This document shows, piece by piece, positions 13,801 to 21,506 of a stretch of DNA of 64,000 nucleotides; within the stretch, counting starts at the first letter, position 1; each line of letters begins with the position of its first letter. A program made the position numbers and the translations under genes. The stretch is from positions 3,058,001 to 3,122,000 of the forward strand of contig NC_083526.1 in NCBI RefSeq assembly GCF_032362555.1, read 5' to 3'. The notes under the pieces are model-generated. The model ran no database searches, was not told the DNA's origin, and was given only the letters and a program-made list of their open reading frames with translations. Source of the DNA: Amyelois transitella. Taxonomy: Eukaryota; Arthropoda; Insecta; Lepidoptera; Pyralidae.

Positions 13801-16800
13801 TTTTTTTTTTTTAATTTGAGTTATGGTGTACGTAATTTCTACATTATGTAGTAGTTTTATATTCGGAGTTTTTACGCTATTATGCTGCCTATTTGGGCAG
13901 GCTTGACTTAAAATAATTATGCGTGTGGCTATAAAATATCCCACGAATAACATATTTAATGTCTTTAAGCTGTAACTTATCTTTATTTTAGATCATGGCT
14001 CCCCGAAAAAAACTAACCCGTGAGGAACGTTTAGAAAAGAAGCGTGTGGCTGAAAGATTGCGGTACCAACGCATAAAAAATGATCCCGAAAAGTATGCGC
14101 AGCAGAAAGAAAAGGAAAAGAAGAAATATGAAAGAAAAAAAGAAAAAGGAACTATTAAGACTGTAGATCAAATGACACCCAGAGAAAAACGAAAAGCTAG
14201 AAAATTATGGAAAGAAAAAGCAAAACAACGGAGACGACGTTTAGCACTTCAAGATATTAGTAATGCCCCTGTAATTCCACCTAGTTCATACAATGAAGTC
14301 CCTATAAATGAAAATAAAAACCAACGAATGCAAGCTGGACGGCAGAGGTCGATCCGTGCAAGGCGTGCAAGAAATTTATTGATAAAAAAACAGGCTGCTC
14401 AAATAGCTAAACTTAAAACAATAGTACAACGTTATAAAAAACAACTTCAAAGATCCAACAAACCAAATAAAAAGCTAACTCCAAACTCAAAAGTTGACAA
14501 GATACTTAATTCTCCACAATCGAGAGATATTGTCAAGAAAAAATTATTATGTGAAGAAGTTCTTACTCAACAATTAAAAGATAATTTTTCGGAACTTTCA
14601 ACCCAAAAAGAGAAAAGATTGTTTCAGAGAATGATGAGCGGAAAATTGGTGACAAAATACAGAGTTTTAGAAAAAGAACAGAAACTGAAGCCTGTAAAGA
14701 AAAGAAAACAGAAACTAACATTAACCGAACAGAAGCGAAAAGAATGGAAAAAATCTATCATTTTGAAAAAAAAGATTGAAAATTTTATGGAAGAAGATTC
14801 AAATAGTAGAGTCTGTGCCGGTAAAAAAGACGTTATAACAAAACAAGGAGTAAGAAAACAGAAACGAGTTATGTTGGATACCTTAATAAACTTGCACAAA
14901 CTTTTCATAGAAAAGTCCCACATTAAAATTAGTTATGCACTTTTCTGCAAGTTCCGTCCCTTTTGAGTTGTCCAGTCGCGCTATGACAAACGTGACACTT
15001 GCTTGTGTGTAACGCATTATAACATTGATTTGATTTTAAGTTCTCTACACAAAGCAAAGATTATATCGGTGTCAAACTACGTGGGTCTTTTAAATACAAT
15101 TTGTTGCGACAGATACGACGAAAAATGTCTTTCGAGACAATGTGAGACCTGTATTAACAAAAACCTCTGCTACAAAGAGTTTGATAATTCTCATCCACTA
15201 CTCTATAAAAAGTGGCAATCTGTACTTCAAGATTATTTCGATATAAAAACTAAAAAGACACGGAAAGTTATGAAGTGGGGAAAAAATACAATAGAAATAT
15301 ACCCCCGAGATTTAATTTTAGACCTCCAAAGTAAAACCGAAATCTTGCTTCGACACGAATTGAACATAGTGCATCAATATATGGCTTTAAAATCAAAAAA
15401 GGAAACACTGACAGAGCAAGATGCTATTATTCACGTTGACTTCAGTGAGAATTATCAAACAAAATACGCTCAGGAAGTGCAATCTTTTCATTTCGGAGGA
15501 TCGAGAGAGCAGATAAGTATCCATACGGTTGTGGTTTACACCAAAGAAAATAATGGAGAATTAAAATGCTCCTGTTATTGCACTCTTTCCAAAAATTTGT
15601 CTCACACCCCTCCAGCTATTTGGGCACATTTGCAGCCCATACTCGACAGCCTTCCCACAGAAGTAACCAATTTGCATTTTCTAAATGATGGGCCGGTCAC
15701 ACAATACCGAAATAAAATCATGTTCCATGCATTGGCGACAAAATTACATGATTTTTACCCAAATGTCATAAACTTCACATGGAATTACCACGAAGCTGGT
15801 CACGGCAAGGGAGCTCCTGATGGAGTAGGTGCGACGTGCAAAAGAACTGCGGATAGAATTGTTGGAGCTGGGAACGATATTTCATCACTGGAAGATTTCA
15901 CGAACGCCCTCCAAAAAAACTGTCCCAATATAAAAGTGGTAACTATAAGTGACGATCACATTTTAAAGAAAGAAGAGGAACTTAAGACTGAAGATTTGAA
16001 AGCTTTCTCAGGTACCATGAAGGTCCATCAAGTAACAGGAAGTATATTTCTACCCAACCGCTTAACGATGAAGAGCTTGAGTTGCTTCTGCAATCCTGAG
16101 GCCTGCGATCACTTTGTGCTTGGTACCATGGAATTTGCAACAAAGAATACGAGACCGAGCCTTAATGTTGACAATGTCTATGGGTCTGAATCTGACGACG
16201 AGCCATTAATCAACTACAGACTTTCAAAGCAGCTACAAACATCTCTGCCTTGTGCCACTGTTTCCGTAAATGCAAGCCAACTTGAAGACGAACCTTCAAC
16301 TTCTGGTGTAAACAATAAATTCAACAATGGCGATTTTGTCTTGGTGAGAATTTTACATAAAGACACAGAATATCGATACGTAGCTATGTGCACAGGGATT
16401 GAGGAAGATAATGAAGAACAAGTAATATTCTGTAAAATTTGTGACAACACTGGTAAAAATTTCAGGATTGATGACAACGACGTTTCTTTCATTTCATGGG
16501 ACCAGATTATAGAAAAGATACCAACCCCCAACTTAAAAATGAAAGGGCAGCGTATTTATTATGAGTTTCACCAAAGTATTAACGTATTTGAAAAGCCATG
16601 ATCTCATTTGTTATCTTTTTATATGATTTTATTTCTTTAAATGGAAGTTCCAATTTATGTTTATGTTTTAACAGAGTATTCATGCTCTATATTTTTATAT
16701 CACATCGCATTACATGCAACTTATGTGCCATCAAATAATTTAAGTATTTTCTTTAAGAACTAATAGAAAAAAATACTGTGATTTTTGTTAGTAGATAATA

Positions 16801-18678
16801 AGTAATTTTGTTTTCTATGTCCTAATAATAAAAGTAACATTAAAAGACTGTATTGAAATTTAAGTCTGTTCTTATAGTTGTAAAGTATTACAAAAAGTTT
16901 AACATTAAAGTTGATTCTTACAGATAAAATTGTTTTTCTTTCAATGTATATTTCCCCTGTAAGGTAAAGTATCCTACCCTGGCCTACATGTCTCTACCCT
17001 GGATCCTGTATCTCCCCTGGCACGTAAAAACTCCTGTAAAAATAGATAAACTAACTGGCCATCTTCAACAAGTATACAAAATATCTGTTTACATAGTTCT
17101 TTATTGGAAAAATATGTTATTTCAAATATTTATATCGTGCCACTCTTCTTAACATCAGATGCTCCTTTAACGTAGAAAGACCCAGATGTATGATAAGAGG
17201 TGATCGGAATTTGTATTGAGAAAACGACGAATGTATACCAGTGCTGCACTGCATTTTTCTCTCTTTTTCTCCCTCTCACCATGTTTTTGATTGCATTCAA
17301 ACCTAGAACTCTTCTGAAAACTGCATATTAGTAAGGTATTATTATAATATGAAGAATGTTAATACCTATTTACAAATGTAACATATGTTATAAATATTAA
17401 TTACTTACATGACATATGTAACCTACAACATGACACGTTATAAATTTGCGAATGTATTTTTATTGAATAGTTGTTGCGCACAGTTACTACCCATGTATAA
17501 AAAAAAATTTCTATTACGCCTGTCCTTGGAAGAATTTTCTGAAAAATTCGATTTGTCAGAAAATTCTTCCATGGACTATGTTTAATCTCCGATCCCATAT
17601 AAAATATTATTAATATCTGTAAGCGTAAACGACAAAACATTCAGATTAATTTTGTGTTATTTTTTCCCCAATAAAGAGTACTTTTCATCCCGAAGATGCG
17701 ATAAGCGAATACTCTAACGGAGCAATTGGCTTAAGCAAATATTAATAGACTAATTTTTAATTACAGTGTCAACAGATTTAGAGGGCAAGAACGCGTGGAA
17801 GGAATGCCTTAAAGTGGAGAATGTGCTCCTTCCCACGGGCTATTACTTCGGAGCTTCAGCCACCACGGGCGACCTCAGCGACAATCATGACATAATTTCC
17901 ATCAAGTTTTACGAATTGGACTTGTTGGATACTGTGAGTAGTCTGTACTTTCATATCTAAAGAATATCTAAGATGGATAGTTGAACAATCTTCATTGTGG
18001 GAAACTACGTGCCTGATTTTTCTGCAGTGTACAAAAGAAAAAAGAATTGGATGTCGTAAGAGGATACTTCTCTTAGGCGACGGGCTAGCAACCTGTCACT
18101 ATATGAATCTCAATTTTATAAGTAAGCCAAACTTGGCCTACCAGTCTTTTCAAGCCTGGCTCTGTCTACCCCGCAAGGGATATAGACGTGTTTATATGTA
18201 TACATACATACATAAAAAGAGTATATATGTATAGTTTATATGTATGTATGTGAAAAACTTTAAAATTAAGAATATTAAACTACGATGCGAAGTAGGTACC
18301 GCGACTTCGCATCAACAGCTTCTTTCTTAAACTTCGTATAATCTTGACTGAATTTTTCGGCTACCGTTAGCTGCACAGTTGGCTGTACCCAAAACCTTCT
18401 ACAGATTAGTGCGTGTGAATAACCCAAAAAAGTCTTTCCATAACTTGTATATTTTTAATTTCCAGCAAGTGAGAGACGAAGACAGATCGAACATTATCCC
18501 ATCAGCGGCCTCGTTCGAGGCCCCCAGGGAACGAATAGAGGATGCCAAGCCATCCATGTCGGGCTTTAAGACATTCCTATACATGATGTTCATCGCTATA
18601 ATCGTCATTGTATTGGTCGTTCTCGGCATCATGTGGTACCAGAAGCGGCAGGAGCATTCCAGAAAGAGGCTCTATTGA
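1326..18678 (+). CDS. VIP36/LMAN2-like L-type lectin, six exons
   Basis: Spliced CDS: 1326-1452, 1538-1653, 4992-5189, 11916-12078, 17767-17933, 18466-18678. It gives 327 residues; human VIP36 has about 356. Every junction is GT-AG and in phase. Residues 1-23 form a signal peptide ending ILA before EWNTRD. The L-type lectin domain follows, with VPYWDFLGST, the LDTYSN loop, NNGTLHYDH, HDTHIS and GDLSDNHDIIS; these carry the Ca2+/mannose ligands of the family. A transmembrane helix lies near 293-314, then a short basic cytosolic tail ending KRLY, like the KRFY of VIP36. The ending differs from the KKFF of ERGIC-53, which argues for the VIP36 branch. Family role: sorting high-mannose glycoproteins between ER, intermediate compartment and Golgi. 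The start ATG opens the signal peptide. Introns 3 (6.7 kb) and 4 (5.7 kb) are swollen by transposons. Confidence 0.95.
2849..3066 (+). repeat. SINE-like repeat, family A, intron 2 of VIP36
   Basis: Starts at CGTGTGGTTCCCGGCACC and includes GTCGCCTTTTA-type sequence (here inverted, AAAAGGCGACTAAGGG) and GCAACTTGCTGC. It ends after the GAGACTGTTGG segment. The same ~250-bp family recurs at least 14 times in this window on both strands, often ending in a TATG microsatellite. A GATTCAAAT-like stretch could be a pol III B box, but its origin is unproven. Confidence 0.8.
3899..4143 (-). repeat. SINE-like repeat, family A, near full length
   Basis: Reverse-oriented copy running from a TACATACATA tail, through GGGTAGACAGAGCC and CTAGCCCATCGCC, to GGTGCCGGGAACCACA. 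It is one of the most complete family-A copies here and is useful as a reference. Confidence 0.85.
4330..4534 (+). mobile_element. Lep1-type nonautonomous Helitron
   Basis: Begins TCCTACTACTATTATAAAGG and ends GCGGCCTCTAG followed by T. These TC...CTAG ends, with no inverted repeats or target duplication, are the Helitron hallmark. The internal ACTACTGAACCGATT and GACGAAGTCGCGGGCGG segments match the widespread lepidopteran Lep1 group. It is nearly identical to 5452-5647. Confidence 0.85.
4584..4740 (+). repeat. Dispersed repeat, family B
   Basis: Contains TTAGTCCCGGTTACATC, GAATCAGGTAGGTTTTTA and CGACCTTTGCAG, then CCTCACCGTCAGAGCATCGG. The same order of blocks recurs at 20904, 32408 (-), 35498 (-), 46485, 50205 (-) and 52455. 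It is a truncated SINE or LINE tail; I cannot tell which. Confidence 0.75.
5452..5647 (+). mobile_element. Lep1-type nonautonomous Helitron, second copy
   Basis: Same termini as the 4330-4534 copy (TCCTACTACT...CTCTAG, then T). It is nearly identical inside and lacks one GGATGTAT unit of the 5' GTATGGATG repeat. The pair sits on either side of VIP36 exon 3, in the same orientation. Confidence 0.85.
5733..5909 (+). repeat. Left arm of a 177-bp inverted repeat around a LINE
   Basis: This arm, from AAATAGGTAAAAAAAC to GTCAATTGTCTACAA, is the reverse complement of 11196-11373 with only a few differences. Just inside it are two TTATAGACTTAA direct repeats and a run of about 40 T residues (5945-5988). 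It is either one terminal repeat of a DNA element or one of two opposed copies of a repeat. Confidence 0.85.
6522..7655 (+). CDS. LINE ORF1: zinc-finger and coiled-coil RNA-binding protein
   Basis: A start at 6522 gives MICHGCKSVL, about 377 residues, and places the Cys-rich finger at the N terminus. An upstream in-frame ATG at 6462 would add 20 hydrophobic residues and looks less natural. The first 55 residues hold paired Cys (CHGC, CNSC, CFEC, CC, CPYC) in a PHD-like arrangement. Residues ~170-240 are a heptad-rich coiled coil with DKDTIIKQLQ. The C-terminal part (IHEVPENKNEN, ACRRVAKM, RNIIVSL) resembles the RRM-like/CTD region of LINE ORF1 proteins. In this group ORF1p is thought to coat the element RNA. 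Confidence 0.85.
   Translation: MICHGCKSVLSDKNFLKCNSCKSEYCFECLNLTKDCCEALNPDQIKALSCPYCQNVTRRVNNDDTPCRQRYQKGLIQSLNESMNISFGDATQDVSTNISSMSQTQPCTNLANVPVTMESISKLFDLKLAPDSSIMTNLRSALNKDIEKMVVTHVNRAVENLKSDFTSTTDYLAAEQADLRSDIRDKDTIIKQLQSDMSKTQTSLVKLQSRIQTMEKISRDLNLEIHEVPENKNENLMGLFKKLCECLKVDISDSDVRACRRVAKMDPSTDRPRNIIVSLSSQRLRDHILSSVTRFNKSHPKDKLASTHIGLKGETRRIYVAEHLSPEAKEVHSAARKFCRDKKYKFVWVRFGQVYIRKDEQSPAHLIKTIDHLNKFS
7712..10615 (+). CDS. LINE ORF2: endonuclease and reverse transcriptase
   Basis: 967 residues. The N-terminal AP-type endonuclease shows NVNRIRTKL, LTETNL (catalytic Glu), VGDFNTP and DKHHPAL. The reverse transcriptase follows with GPGPDELPPFF, NYRQISILS, QHGFVKSRSTVTNLL, YTDFSKAFDKVSH, SGVPQGSHLGPLLF and the YADD catalytic box. 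The C-terminal end is the usual jockey/CR1 extension (ILEYGSPIWSPH, IERVQKKCLRFL). Two residues differ from the common pattern: NYRQIS for NYRPIS, and QGSHLG for QGSILG. No stops interrupt the frame. The protein nicks the target and copies its RNA there. Confidence 0.95.
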   Translation: MISVIYQNVNRIRTKLPQLYHNILNSDYDVICLTETNLNQGIFDGEVIDSRYNIFRKDRLQYTNSSKEEGGGVILAIKKSFRVVRRACWDSSLEDIWITIILNASSSLKLHICVCYLPPDLIVSKLDEFYTNCQYVLLNYCQDDQFLIVGDFNTPAYSPIGLVSDGPLHTPHNKKKLVLLQEFMSLCHLYQSNKIPNENGRYLDLVFSSNETLSVTQAEPLSLKDKHHPALQFQFPLKPYIDKGLNCLNKKRFNFWKCDYENIRCELSVVNWYDLLSNSDLDVCTDIFYDKLFEIIKRHTPFTSVKPQNYPVWYSKSLIKCIEEKNKYHKLYKKFNNPRDYDTFSLLRARSKKISDQCYKKYIASIEESLSDNIKHFWKFVNNRKGHSSMPQVMQLGDSSSSNGRDICEMFSQYFGSVFQSDSEEGESSINQSGRSNELFSNGAISTLSHINITEKDIMMKIKQLDAKKGPGPDELPPFFIKKCANELCTPLYILFNKSLTLGAFPKRWKIAHIIPVYKSGDKSRCENYRQISILSCLAMLLELLVHNQLYNHFKPIISERQHGFVKSRSTVTNLLEYKNYLCKSFATGGQVDSVYTDFSKAFDKVSHTQLCIELASCGIHGNLLRWLTSYLDKRSQLVTLRGYTSSPIAVASGVPQGSHLGPLLFVVFINSLIERLSCECLLYADDLKIFKTIENTNDCKLLQRDLDTISNWCKEKLMNLNIGKCFVITFTNKCNKIVVDYTIENQVLKRCNVVKDLGVMFDDKLTFRAHYDHITKRANQLLGFVFRSTKGFKKPQSIIYLFNTLVRSILEYGSPIWSPHYKVHVDEIERVQKKCLRFLCYRQHLSRTALDYEARLSMFNIQKLESRRKYFDFIYLYKIIHSIIDVPSLLSQLSFNTRYSNRRANRTKLFALQTYKNNTSFYNPIVRMARQYNEVMLDNPEFDIFNSKLGSYIKIVKDILYCVTGA
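11196..11373 (-). repeat. Right arm of the 177-bp inverted repeat
   Basis: Reverse-complement partner of 5733-5909, reading TTGTAGACAATTGACGTG at its inner edge. Between the LINE tail and this arm (10896-11195) is unique-looking DNA with no gene, which could be the interior of the host element. Confidence 0.85.
11374..11900 (+). repeat. Unclassified lepidopteran repeat with an internal 118-bp duplication
   Basis: The block has CTACTGGACCGATTTGAATG, as found in several lepidopteran mobile elements. It then has two tandem copies of a unit that begins TAGTAAATTG at 11511 and TAGTATATTG at 11629 and includes ATCCGCCATTTTGTA. It ends with GGGGTGAGCTAAATAAAACC just before VIP36 exon 4. It may be the outer part of the element that owns the inverted repeat. 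Confidence 0.6.
12402..12665 (+). repeat. tRNA-derived SINE, family C
   Basis: The head reads CTGTGGCGCAACGGTAGCAC (A-box-like) and GGTTCGAATCCCGG (B box), the internal pol III promoter of a tRNA. A non-tRNA body with AAATATAGTATCATTGAG follows and ends in AT-rich repeats. The body recurs without its head at 42285-42440. The head is not a functional tRNA gene, because no cloverleaf 3' half follows. Confidence 0.85.
13995..14966 (+). CDS. Transposon protein, N-terminal part: basic coiled-coil region
   Basis: 323 residues, strongly Lys/Arg/Glu-rich. It opens MAPRKKLTREERLEKKRVAE, which looks like a nucleic-acid-binding, nuclear-targeted segment with long helices. It ends at a TGA (14964-14966) right after CKFRPF. 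The next codons, in the same frame, read VVQSRYDKRDTCLC and continue into the 15003-16601 frame. The two frames therefore probably belong to one protein of the family, ending early in this copy. Confidence 0.75.
   Translation: MAPRKKLTREERLEKKRVAERLRYQRIKNDPEKYAQQKEKEKKKYERKKEKGTIKTVDQMTPREKRKARKLWKEKAKQRRRRLALQDISNAPVIPPSSYNEVPINENKNQRMQAGRQRSIRARRARNLLIKKQAAQIAKLKTIVQRYKKQLQRSNKPNKKLTPNSKVDKILNSPQSRDIVKKKLLCEEVLTQQLKDNFSELSTQKEKRLFQRMMSGKLVTKYRVLEKEQKLKPVKKRKQKLTLTEQKRKEWKKSIILKKKIENFMEEDSNSRVCAGKKDVITKQGVRKQKRVMLDTLINLHKLFIEKSHIKISYALFCKFRPF
15003..16601 (+). CDS. Transposon protein, catalytic part with DDE-like triad
   Basis: 532 residues as an open frame; its first ATG may not be used natively. 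Cys pairs near the start (CCDRYDEKCLSRQCETC) suggest a metal-binding knot. The likely RNase H-fold catalytic residues are D in HVDFSENY, D in FLNDGPVTQYRNK and E in NYHEAGHGKGAPDGVG. The HGKGxxDGxG string marks a transposase-like family common in insects, molluscs and cnidarians; I cannot assign a named superfamily with confidence. The C-terminal segment (FNNGDFVLVRI to RIYYEF) resembles a small beta-barrel. Confidence 0.8.
   Translation: MCVTHYNIDLILSSLHKAKIISVSNYVGLLNTICCDRYDEKCLSRQCETCINKNLCYKEFDNSHPLLYKKWQSVLQDYFDIKTKKTRKVMKWGKNTIEIYPRDLILDLQSKTEILLRHELNIVHQYMALKSKKETLTEQDAIIHVDFSENYQTKYAQEVQSFHFGGSREQISIHTVVVYTKENNGELKCSCYCTLSKNLSHTPPAIWAHLQPILDSLPTEVTNLHFLNDGPVTQYRNKIMFHALATKLHDFYPNVINFTWNYHEAGHGKGAPDGVGATCKRTADRIVGAGNDISSLEDFTNALQKNCPNIKVVTISDDHILKKEEELKTEDLKAFSGTMKVHQVTGSIFLPNRLTMKSLSCFCNPEACDHFVLGTMEFATKNTRPSLNVDNVYGSESDDEPLINYRLSKQLQTSLPCATVSVNASQLEDEPSTSGVNNKFNNGDFVLVRILHKDTEYRYVAMCTGIEEDNEEQVIFCKICDNTGKNFRIDDNDVSFISWDQIIEKIPTPNLKMKGQRIYYEFHQSINVFEKP
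18055..18212 (+). repeat. SINE-like repeat, family A, partial
   Basis: Covers the 3' two-thirds of family A, from TTAGGCGACGGGCTAGCAAC to GATATAGACGTG, with a TACATACATA tail. It lies in VIP36 intron 5, only 250 bp before the last exon. Confidence 0.8.
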
Positions 18679-21200
18679 TTTATAACCGTACATTAATATA
18701 TTGATGTAATTTTCAAATAGGATGAGGTTTTCGGAGTAGGATTTTTGTAAATTCTAGGCGTGTTATCGACCGCCTTCGTTATGTGAAAAAAGTTCTCAAT
18801 TTTTTGGAAATTTATTTTTGAACATGTTTGATGGAGGTATAAAGCTATGTGTTATTATTATTTAATGAACGGTTAATGATACTGGATGGAGAAGCCGACT
18901 TATGCCGTTATGTATGAGATGAATTGGTATGGTATATGATAAAAAATTTGGTGTTTGGTGAAAATCTTGATATTTTTAATGGCTTTTTGGAACTTGTAAT
19001 TCCGAAATTACGAAAATGGTTACCCTACCATGCAGACAAATATTTAACATTTTATTAAAATTTTGGTTACCCGTAGAGTTTATACTACGAAAGTATTAAA
19101 AATAATCATGTTTGAAACTCAATTTTTTATCGGTTGAAAATATTTTTCGTCACTAATATGACTCTTGGGATATAAGATATTAGTTTATACATAATTTTTT
19201 TGATTTATATTAATTTGTACAAAACATAATAAGACATAATAAGATATCGCCTCTAAAATCCTATCTTGATTTTTTTGCTGTAAGAATTATAATTTAAATA
19301 AATATGGATATGAACCTCATATCTAATAAAAATATGCGCCAAATACTATTTACCATCATCTTTTATATAAACTTCGACTGAAAATATTTATTTTAATGTT
19401 TATAGTCCTCTTTTTTTTATTTAGAAAATGCCCGTGTATTCATACGCGTAAAAACGATACGGAAGGGCCACGTGTGGCGTAATTTTTGTATGCTTCATAA
19501 TATTGTTTATGGAATGTAAAAAATCACATGTATTGCTAGATGGAAATAGGTATTCATTGAATAGGTATGTTTATTACTTTGTAATTAATATTTATTCTGG
19601 TCACTAATTGTAGCTTAGTTACCCTTTCATAGGATATATTTTTGAAATCTTTAAAACAGAATAAATTGAACTCTATTTAATCACGGGCAAAACAACTTTA
19701 ACTTTATATATTGATATGTTGGGAAAGGATGAATCCTTATTTTTGTGTAAAAATTGATATTTTCTCACTATACTCTAAATTGTAATGATTTATTAAACAA
19801 ACCTTTGTATAAGGTTTCCTTTAGAAATTGAAAGTGGACATTTTATATTGCTATTTTTGTCTCATTACTAGATTATATAGTGAAAATACTAATGGAATCA
19901 ATTTTGTTCACAATGAATGTATTTTAAGTTATTATGTATTATATGTGGTATTTGTTATCACTTAGTCACTAAGTATATTTTATTTGTATGGCTCATATAG
20001 TGACTTCCAATGTTTATATTTAAGATTTATAATTCAATTAGATCAAACCGATTTAACTACTCCAGCCAAATATGGCTTAATACTTATTACAACGTTCATG
20101 TATAAAAAAGCTACCCCTGTACCCATGACACGTGGGATACTATTTATATCGCGCAAAAAACTATTGCTGTCTCGTTTCACGTCATAAATAAAAGCTAAAC
20201 AGCGATAGTTTACCGCGCGATAAAAACGGCGTCGCGTGTGCCACGGGCTGCGGGGGCGGGTATGTTCACAAAAATGATCCGTAAAAAACGGCTAAGTTTT
20301 GGAGTAGAAATGTTTGATCTATCCAATGCAACAGTTTAATAGGTATACTATAAAAATATCGATGTAATTTGTGTCGCCCTAACAGATAATACACAAGGTT
20401 TTTTTTTGTTCAGCAAAATCTAAATGTTAGCAATTGTGGTAGCTTACAATTAAATTACGTCCCTAACTTGGCATATCCTTAGTTTATAGTCTAGCGTCAT
20501 TTCATCATGTAGAATTGTTATCTATTCAAAGCATAGACATATCTGAACGATTTTGAAGTACGTATTAAATTTGATGTTGATCTGTATTAATACTACCTAT
20601 GTTCTTTAGACATAATTTCAAAACGTTCAAATGTATCCATGTAAGAGTGGTGTAATAGTGTGTTTTAAATAAATGATTTATAAACTTTTCGTGATTGAAT
20701 CTTATTTACAACAATCTCGCCGCCCTTCACATGAAACAAGGTGACCAAGCCTGGGAAGATACATGCTTCAGTTTTAAGACTTCAGCAAATTTGCCATAAA
20801 TGAATAATCGGCTTAGGCATTTTTCAACGCAGACCTTCAGATATACTTCTTTTACCTTTCATGACCTTACACGTAAAAACATTTCTTAGGTCTTCTTCGT
20901 CCCTTGCTTGCATCCTCACTACTTTTGAGTGGAGCCCAGGGTATGCCTTTTGGCCATGCATCCTATATTGGGTGAGTCAGGTTCCAAGAAGCGACTCTCG
21001 TCGGACCTCCGCAACTTTTTACAGGTGAACCTAACCCCTTTCAAACTCGTATTAGATTTATCATGGTAACAGATCCAGTTGCCGGAATGTGCAACTTTCC
21101 TCATGATGTTTCCCTTACCGTAAGAGAATAGAAATTGGTACATCCAGGAGGCCTTACCGATTCAACCACCAACGTTGAAGCTTGAAGTCTCTGCGTACCC
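18679..21200 (+). other. VIP36 3' UTR and downstream spacer
   Basis: There is no credible coding sequence. The start is presumably VIP36 3' UTR; possible poly(A) signals include AATAAA at ~19298 and ~20668, and I cannot say which is used. An imperfect inverted repeat (TATCGCGC arms, 20147-20170 and 20199-20222) sits in a GC-rich island and looks like a small MITE. A family-B repeat follows at 20904-21127. Confidence 0.5.
20904..21127 (+). repeat. Dispersed repeat, family B, long copy
   Basis: Long copy of family B with GGAGCCCAGGGTATGCC, GGGTGAGTCAGGTTCC, GAAGCGACTCTCGTCGGACC, TTGCCGGAATGTGCAAC and CTTACCGTAAGAG in order. It ends about 120 bp before the GTCAATGTCAAA motif and 380 bp before the mle start codon. 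Confidence 0.8.
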
Positions 21201-21247
21201 CTCCGGGTAAGAGACGAGATTTTATTGAGCAATAATACGAAGAAGCT

Positions 21248-21259
21248 GTCAATGTCAAA
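21248..21259 (+). promoter_or_regulatory. GTCAATGTCAAA motif upstream of mle
   Basis: This exact 12-mer lies 248 bp before the mle ATG. The same word occurs in two other promoter-like places in the window (44749 and 47568). Two GGTCAAAGTA repeats, each part of a longer TTTGGTCAAAGTA repeat, follow at ~21280 and ~21319. Function is inferred only from position and recurrence. Confidence 0.45.
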
Positions 21260-21506
21260 GACATTTGCATCTACGTCTTTGGTCAAAGTACGTAGTGGAT
21301 ATATAGATATATTGTCTTTGGTCAAAGTAATGTCAATAAAACTTGTCCAGCTTGTCTGGTTGTCATTTGTCGTTGTCGGCGACTCGCAATTCGGCGTTTC
21401 GCACACCAATTGATTTTTCGCATTTCCTGGTGGTATATTTCCATTTGGTGATTGGGTTGCTGAAAAATCAAAAATAAGATAATTGACTGGTAAACCTAGT
21501 TCCATC

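Larger units (their letters stand above)
12931..17183 (+). mobile_element. Large HGKG-signature DNA transposon with TIRs and 4-bp target duplication
   Basis: The ends are imperfect inverted repeats: GGGTGATTCTACGTTAAGAG at left; GGGTCTTTCTACGTTAAAGG on the other strand at right. AGAT flanks both ends (12927-12930, 17184-17187), a likely 4-bp target duplication. CTACCCTGG-type words occur near both ends (13116, 13657, 13692, 13713, 16975, 16992) and may be subterminal binding sites. A GTAAGT at 13511 and a TTTTAG just before the ATG at 13995 suggest an intron in the 5' UTR. The coding part is split in two by one in-frame stop. It lies in VIP36 intron 4. Confidence 0.8.

Noticed and set aside
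14964-14966. TGA as a selenocysteine codon in the transposon
   Set aside because: No selenoprotein family match or SECIS-like structure is evident; a plain stop is simpler.
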